Source of the DNA: Oscillospiraceae bacterium
GTDB lineage: Bacteria > Bacillota > Clostridia > Oscillospirales > Oscillospiraceae
Assembly: GCA_015068235.1 (NCBI GenBank)
Contig: SVKY01000002.1
Span: 41,870-105,869 of the forward strand
Reading direction: 5' to 3'
Length of the DNA stretch: 64,000 bases
Positions within the stretch are counted from its first letter, which is position 1. The number at the start of each line of letters is the position of its first letter. Under the pieces are notes generated by a model that ran no database searches, had not been told where the DNA came from, and saw nothing but the letters and a program-made list of their open reading frames with translations. Made by a program: the position numbers and the translations under genes. Positions 60,510 through 64,000 of this stretch are shown one piece after another.

Positions 60510-61544
60510 ATGGAACTTGGAAAGAAAATCAAACAACTGCGCTTCAAATCCGCTCTGACGCAGGAGCAGCTGGCGCAAAAGCTTGGAATCGGTCCGCAGT
60601 CGATCTCAAAATGGGAAAATGCAGTGGCAATGCCGGACATCTCCACGCTTCCTCTCTTGGCGGAAATCTTCGGTGTCACCATTGATGATCTGTTCGATCT
60701 GACCGCATCGCAGCGGCTCAATCGTATCGAAAACCGCATGGAGGTCGAGGAGGAGCTGCCCCGGGATGTGTTTTATGAATACGAGGAATTCTTAAAAACG
60801 CAGCTTTCCGACGAGCAGCAAAAGGAGCGTGCTACGGCTTTGATCGCCAATCTTTACTGGCATCGCATGAACACCTACGCACAGAAGGTGCGCCGTTATG
60901 CCAAAGATGCGGTTCGAATGTCACCCAACGAAAAAGGCTGCCAATGGCTGCTGCAAATGGCAGAGGGACATACCACCTGGGATTGGAACGTAGCAAATCA
61001 CACCGCAGCCATAGAATTTTATTCCGAGCTTGTGAAGGCAAATCCCGACAGCGTACTGTCTTATGAGTGTCTGCTGGACAATCTCATTGCTGACCACCGA
61101 GCCGACGAAGCAGAGAAGGTCTTAAATCGTCTGTGCGCCTTGAAGGGCTTTAAGCCGTTTCTTGCGTTTGTCTACCGTGCGCATATCGCTTTGGCTCGTT
61201 TCGATGCTGCATCCGCAGATCGTATCATCGAAGATATGGTGGAAACTTATGCGCACGACACAGGCTGCCTCTTTGAAGCGGCTCAGTATTATGCAAAAAA
61301 GTGTGATTATGAAATTGCAATTTCCTACTATGAGCGTGACTTCGAATGCGACTCCCGGCGCCCGAGATTCATGGATGCGCTGCAAGGGATTGCTGAGATC
61401 TATCAGATCATGGGTAATTATCGAATGGCGGCGCAGACCTATGACCGGATCATAGACCTCCTCGAAAATGAGTGGGGACTGACGGAAGAGATCGAGCTGA
61501 AGCAGGCACAAAACGAAAAAGCCCGCCTTCTCGCCAAAACCTAA
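60510..61544 (+). CDS. XRE-family regulator with TPR-like C-terminal domain
   Basis: 344 residues. N-terminal helix-turn-helix (IKQLRFKSALTQEQLAQKLGIGPQSISKWENAVAMPDISTLPLLAEIFGV), then helical repeats that look like TPRs (for example YAKDAVRMSPNEKGCQWLL, YYERDFECDSRRPRFMDALQGIAEIYQ). Common in Clostridia as a sensor-type regulator; the ligand is unknown. Start after GGAGG. Followed by MITE copy 4 and then the BspA-like gene. Confidence 0.88.
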   Translation: MELGKKIKQLRFKSALTQEQLAQKLGIGPQSISKWENAVAMPDISTLPLLAEIFGVTIDDLFDLTASQRLNRIENRMEVEEELPRDVFYEYEEFLKTQLSDEQQKERATALIANLYWHRMNTYAQKVRRYAKDAVRMSPNEKGCQWLLQMAEGHTTWDWNVANHTAAIEFYSELVKANPDSVLSYECLLDNLIADHRADEAEKVLNRLCALKGFKPFLAFVYRAHIALARFDAASADRIIEDMVETYAHDTGCLFEAAQYYAKKCDYEIAISYYERDFECDSRRPRFMDALQGIAEIYQIMGNYRMAAQTYDRIIDLLENEWGLTEEIELKQAQNEKARLLAKT

Positions 61545-61559
61545 TCAGAGATATTGATG

Positions 61560-61661
61560 AAATTCCGATTGATCGAACAGAACGTATCCACCACTGTAGG
61601 GGAGGGTCATGACCCTCCCTTACAGTTCAGAATTTGAAATTCAGCGATAAATCGGAAGTTG
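61560..61661. repeat. MITE-like palindromic repeat, copy 4
   Basis: Left arm matches copy 1 (AAATTCCGATTGATCGAACA), core palindrome GGGTCATGACCC, right arm matches the inverted left arm of copy 2 (TTTGAAATTCAGCGATAAA). Confidence 0.9.
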
Positions 61662-61751
61662 TATGATTGAAAAAAAACTGTTTTTCATAACAAATTCATA
61701 ACATCTTCGGCGTATCATCAAGGCATCAACAACAAAGAAAGGATTGATCTT

Positions 61752-64000
61752 ATGAAAAGAAGGATATTGAGCTTTGCTCTTGCGTTGGTGATGCTTTTGA
61801 GCATTTTGCCTGTACAGGCATTTGCAACAGACAGCGAGATCGCTTACGCCGTTGAGGGCGGCAATCTCTATTTCGACACCGCAACGGGTAAGATCACTCG
61901 CTGCGATGCGACCGTGACATCTGCGAACATTCCGGCAGAGATCGATGGCGTTCCTGTAAGACTTATCGGTGTCAGCGCTTTTGATGGCTGCGAGAGCTTA
62001 AAGAGCGTTACGATTCCCGACAGCGTAACGGATATCGGCGATTATGCCTTTGAAAAATGCAGCAATTTGCAGACGATCAGCATCGGAAGCGGAGTAACCT
62101 ATCTTGGTATTTTTGCCTTTGCATGGTGCACAAGCCTTGAAAGCGCTGTATTATCTGATGGTTTGACTACTGTCGGCAGAGAAGCATTTTTTGGCTGCAG
62201 CAGCCTAACGAACATCTCGATCCCTGACAGCGTGAGAAACATCGGACAGGATATTGTCGGCTATACGGCGTTTTACAACGATGATGCAAATTGGGACGGC
62301 GATGTGCTCTATATCGGCAAGCATTTAATCAAGGCAAGACAGACTTTGGAAGGCGCTTATGACATCCGTGAGGATACCCTGACGATCGCCGAATACGCAT
62401 TTTCTAAATGCGATAGCCTGACGAACGTCACGATCCCCAATGGTGTGGTGAATATTGCCTATGGCGCATTTTATAAGTGCAGCGCCTTGACCGACATGAT
62501 CATTCCTGAAAGCGTAGTATCCCTCGGTGCAAATGCGTTTTATGATTGCACAAGCCTGGCAAATGTGATGCTCTGTGATGTTGCACTGCGCATGGAAGCA
62601 TCTGCCTTCTACGGAACAGCGCTTTATAATGACGTGGGCAATTGGGACGATGGCGTTTTGTACATCGGTAAACATCTGATCAAAGCGGAGATGACCTTGG
62701 CGGACGGCTTCACGATCCGAGAGGATACCTTGACGATCGCAGGCTACGCACTTTGCGGCTGTACCTGCCTGACACAGATCGTGATCCCTGAGAGCGTTGT
62801 GCTTATCGGCACAGACGCATTTTCGGACTGCAGCGCCCTGACAAATGCCATCATCGGAAACGCTGTGACCGACATTGGAAGAAATGCCTTCCGTGATTGC
62901 AGCGCCATGACAAGCGTGACGATCGGCAGCAGTGTGGCAAGCATCGGAGAGTACGCATTCTACGATTGTGCAGCGCTGAATGATGTGTATTATATTGGAA
63001 CGAAGGCGCAGTGGCAAAAAATTGAGATCGCCACCGGCAATGCTGCAGTGAAATATGCCACGTTCCACTTCGACAAGGCATATGCGGTCGAGGGTGGCAA
63101 TATCTACTTCGACAAGGACAGCGGAACGATCTTTGACTGCGATGAGAGCGTGACTTCTGCGGATATTCCTGCGAAAATCGATGGAGTTACTGTGACGCAG
63201 ATCGGCGTTGAGGCATTTGCGCAATGCGATGCGTTAACGAGCGTGAAGATTCCTGACAGTGTAACAAATATTGGTGCATGGGCATTCTTCCACTGTGAAA
63301 AATTGGCACATGTAACGATCGGCGGTGCTGTGGAGTTGATCGGTGATGGCGCTTTCTACGGTTGTGGCAGTCTGACGAGCATTGAGATCCCGGACAGCGT
63401 GGTGGCAATTGGCGAGTATACATTTTATAATTGCGCTACCCTGACAAGCATCACGATCGGAAGCGGCGTGGTAAATATTGGGCAATCGGCATTCTATGGC
63501 TGTGACGCACTGGCAGATGTCTATTACAACGATACGCAAGCGGCTTGGAATGAGATTTATATGAATGAAAATAATGAGCCCTTGCGCAATGCCACGATTC
63601 ATTTCGCTGTGGTTGCCTATGCAGTGGAGGGTGGCAATATCTATTTTGATAAGACGAGTGGGACGATCATCGGATGCGACGAAACTGTTACGATCGCTAT
63701 GATTCCCGATGAGATTGACGGTGTTGCTGTGACAGCGATCGGTAATTATGCGTTTTATGACTGCCAATGGCTGACGAATGTGACGATCGGTAGCAGTGTA
63801 ACAAGCATCGGTGATGTTGCATTTTACGATTGCCCTTCTCTGACGGATGTTCATTATGATGGTACGGAAGAAATGTGGAATGAGATCGTGATCGGCGATC
63901 ATAACGATGATTTGTTGGATGCAGCGATATATTTCCTTGTGGAGGAGACAACCGAACCGACCGAGGAGACAACCGAACCGACCGAGGAGACGACCGAGCC
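61752..64000 (+). CDS. BspA-like leucine-rich-repeat surface protein (3' partial)
   Basis: Open from ATG 61752 (after AAAGGATTG) to the end of the window; at least 749 residues. A signal peptide (MKRRILSFALALVMLLSILP) precedes many LRR_5 units of about 23 residues, of the type LTSVTIPDSVTNIGAYAF...C. Three larger modules restart with YAVEGGNIYFDKTSGTI..CD..VT. Near the window end a Thr/Glu/Pro linker of repeated TEPTEET appears, a typical stalk before a cell-wall anchor or further domains. Such proteins bind host or microbial surfaces in oral and gut bacteria; the ligand here is unknown. It is not in the ORF track because no stop is reached. Confidence 0.92.
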   Translation, partial: MKRRILSFALALVMLLSILPVQAFATDSEIAYAVEGGNLYFDTATGKITRCDATVTSANIPAEIDGVPVRLIGVSAFDGCESLKSVTIPDSVTDIGDYAFEKCSNLQTISIGSGVTYLGIFAFAWCTSLESAVLSDGLTTVGREAFFGCSSLTNISIPDSVRNIGQDIVGYTAFYNDDANWDGDVLYIGKHLIKARQTLEGAYDIREDTLTIAEYAFSKCDSLTNVTIPNGVVNIAYGAFYKCSALTDMIIPESVVSLGANAFYDCTSLANVMLCDVALRMEASAFYGTALYNDVGNWDDGVLYIGKHLIKAEMTLADGFTIREDTLTIAGYALCGCTCLTQIVIPESVVLIGTDAFSDCSALTNAIIGNAVTDIGRNAFRDCSAMTSVTIGSSVASIGEYAFYDCAALNDVYYIGTKAQWQKIEIATGNAAVKYATFHFDKAYAVEGGNIYFDKDSGTIFDCDESVTSADIPAKIDGVTVTQIGVEAFAQCDALTSVKIPDSVTNIGAWAFFHCEKLAHVTIGGAVELIGDGAFYGCGSLTSIEIPDSVVAIGEYTFYNCATLTSITIGSGVVNIGQSAFYGCDALADVYYNDTQAAWNEIYMNENNEPLRNATIHFAVVAYAVEGGNIYFDKTSGTIIGCDETVTIAMIPDEIDGVAVTAIGNYAFYDCQWLTNVTIGSSVTSIGDVAFYDCPSLTDVHYDGTEEMWNEIVIGDHNDDLLDAAIYFLVEETTEPTEETTEPTEETTE

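Overview
The window looks like chromosome of an anaerobic, endospore-forming Clostridia-type bacterium (Oscillospiraceae/Ruminococcaceae-like gut lineage is my inference). The basis is: sigma-A type promoters with strong AGGAGG-like ribosome binding sites, three T-box leaders before aminoacyl-tRNA synthetases, spore genes (spoIID, ylmC/ymxH, cotJ cluster), RNase M5, CarD, a DEXD-rich lipoprotein style typical of gut Firmicutes, and a BspA-like leucine-rich-repeat surface protein. No species name can be given from sequence alone.

Layout. 1-2929: a response regulator (5' end cut by the window), its histidine kinase, and a membrane-anchored PDZ protein that looks like an HtrA protease that has lost its catalytic residues. 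3759-4985: a ~611-nt structured noncoding RNA that I identify as OLE RNA, followed by its membrane partner OapA. 5004-11375: a dense operon dxs-tlyA-nadK-argR-recN-SDR, the classic OLE neighbourhood. 11415-16880: T-box/tyrS, lipoproteins, and an MBOAT/DHHW O-acetylation pair. 17105-21602: MarR regulator, YdcF, M42 peptidase and thrS with its T-box. 22158-25017: a 3D/G5 cell-wall protein, rsmA, a HAD nucleotidase and tRNA-Gln(CUG). 25064-28485: a nucleoside-salvage operon (two phosphorylases, an amidohydrolase, RluA). 28695-44013: CarD, RidA, T-box/alaS, HIT, comEC (frameshifted), holA, rnmV, an ABC-F protein, mrp, prfB, secG, spoIID and citrate synthase.

44233-55967 is the accessory hot spot. 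A cotJ spore-coat locus (a fused CotJA-CotJB protein followed by CotJC) is interrupted: cotJC is cut after codon 135 and its last 63 codons lie 9.85 kb downstream. The intervening DNA (about 45921-55772) encodes a large serine recombinase at its right edge, two Fic proteins with an XRE regulator, a 2-TM protein, a NifX-like/MATE pair flanked by ~450-bp direct repeats, and a SLOG/XRE module. Removal at a shared GCAG restores an in-frame CotJC with all five predicted manganese ligands. This is the architecture of a skin-like element that excises during sporulation, and it is the most interesting system here.

56008-64000: a frameshifted zinc-ribbon protein, an XRE gene with paired operators, a radical SAM enzyme with a Cys-rich partner, ylmC, rpsB-tsf with a structured leader, an XRE-TPR regulator, and the start of a large BspA-like repeat protein that runs off the window. 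Four copies of a palindromic MITE-like repeat are dispersed through intergenic gaps.
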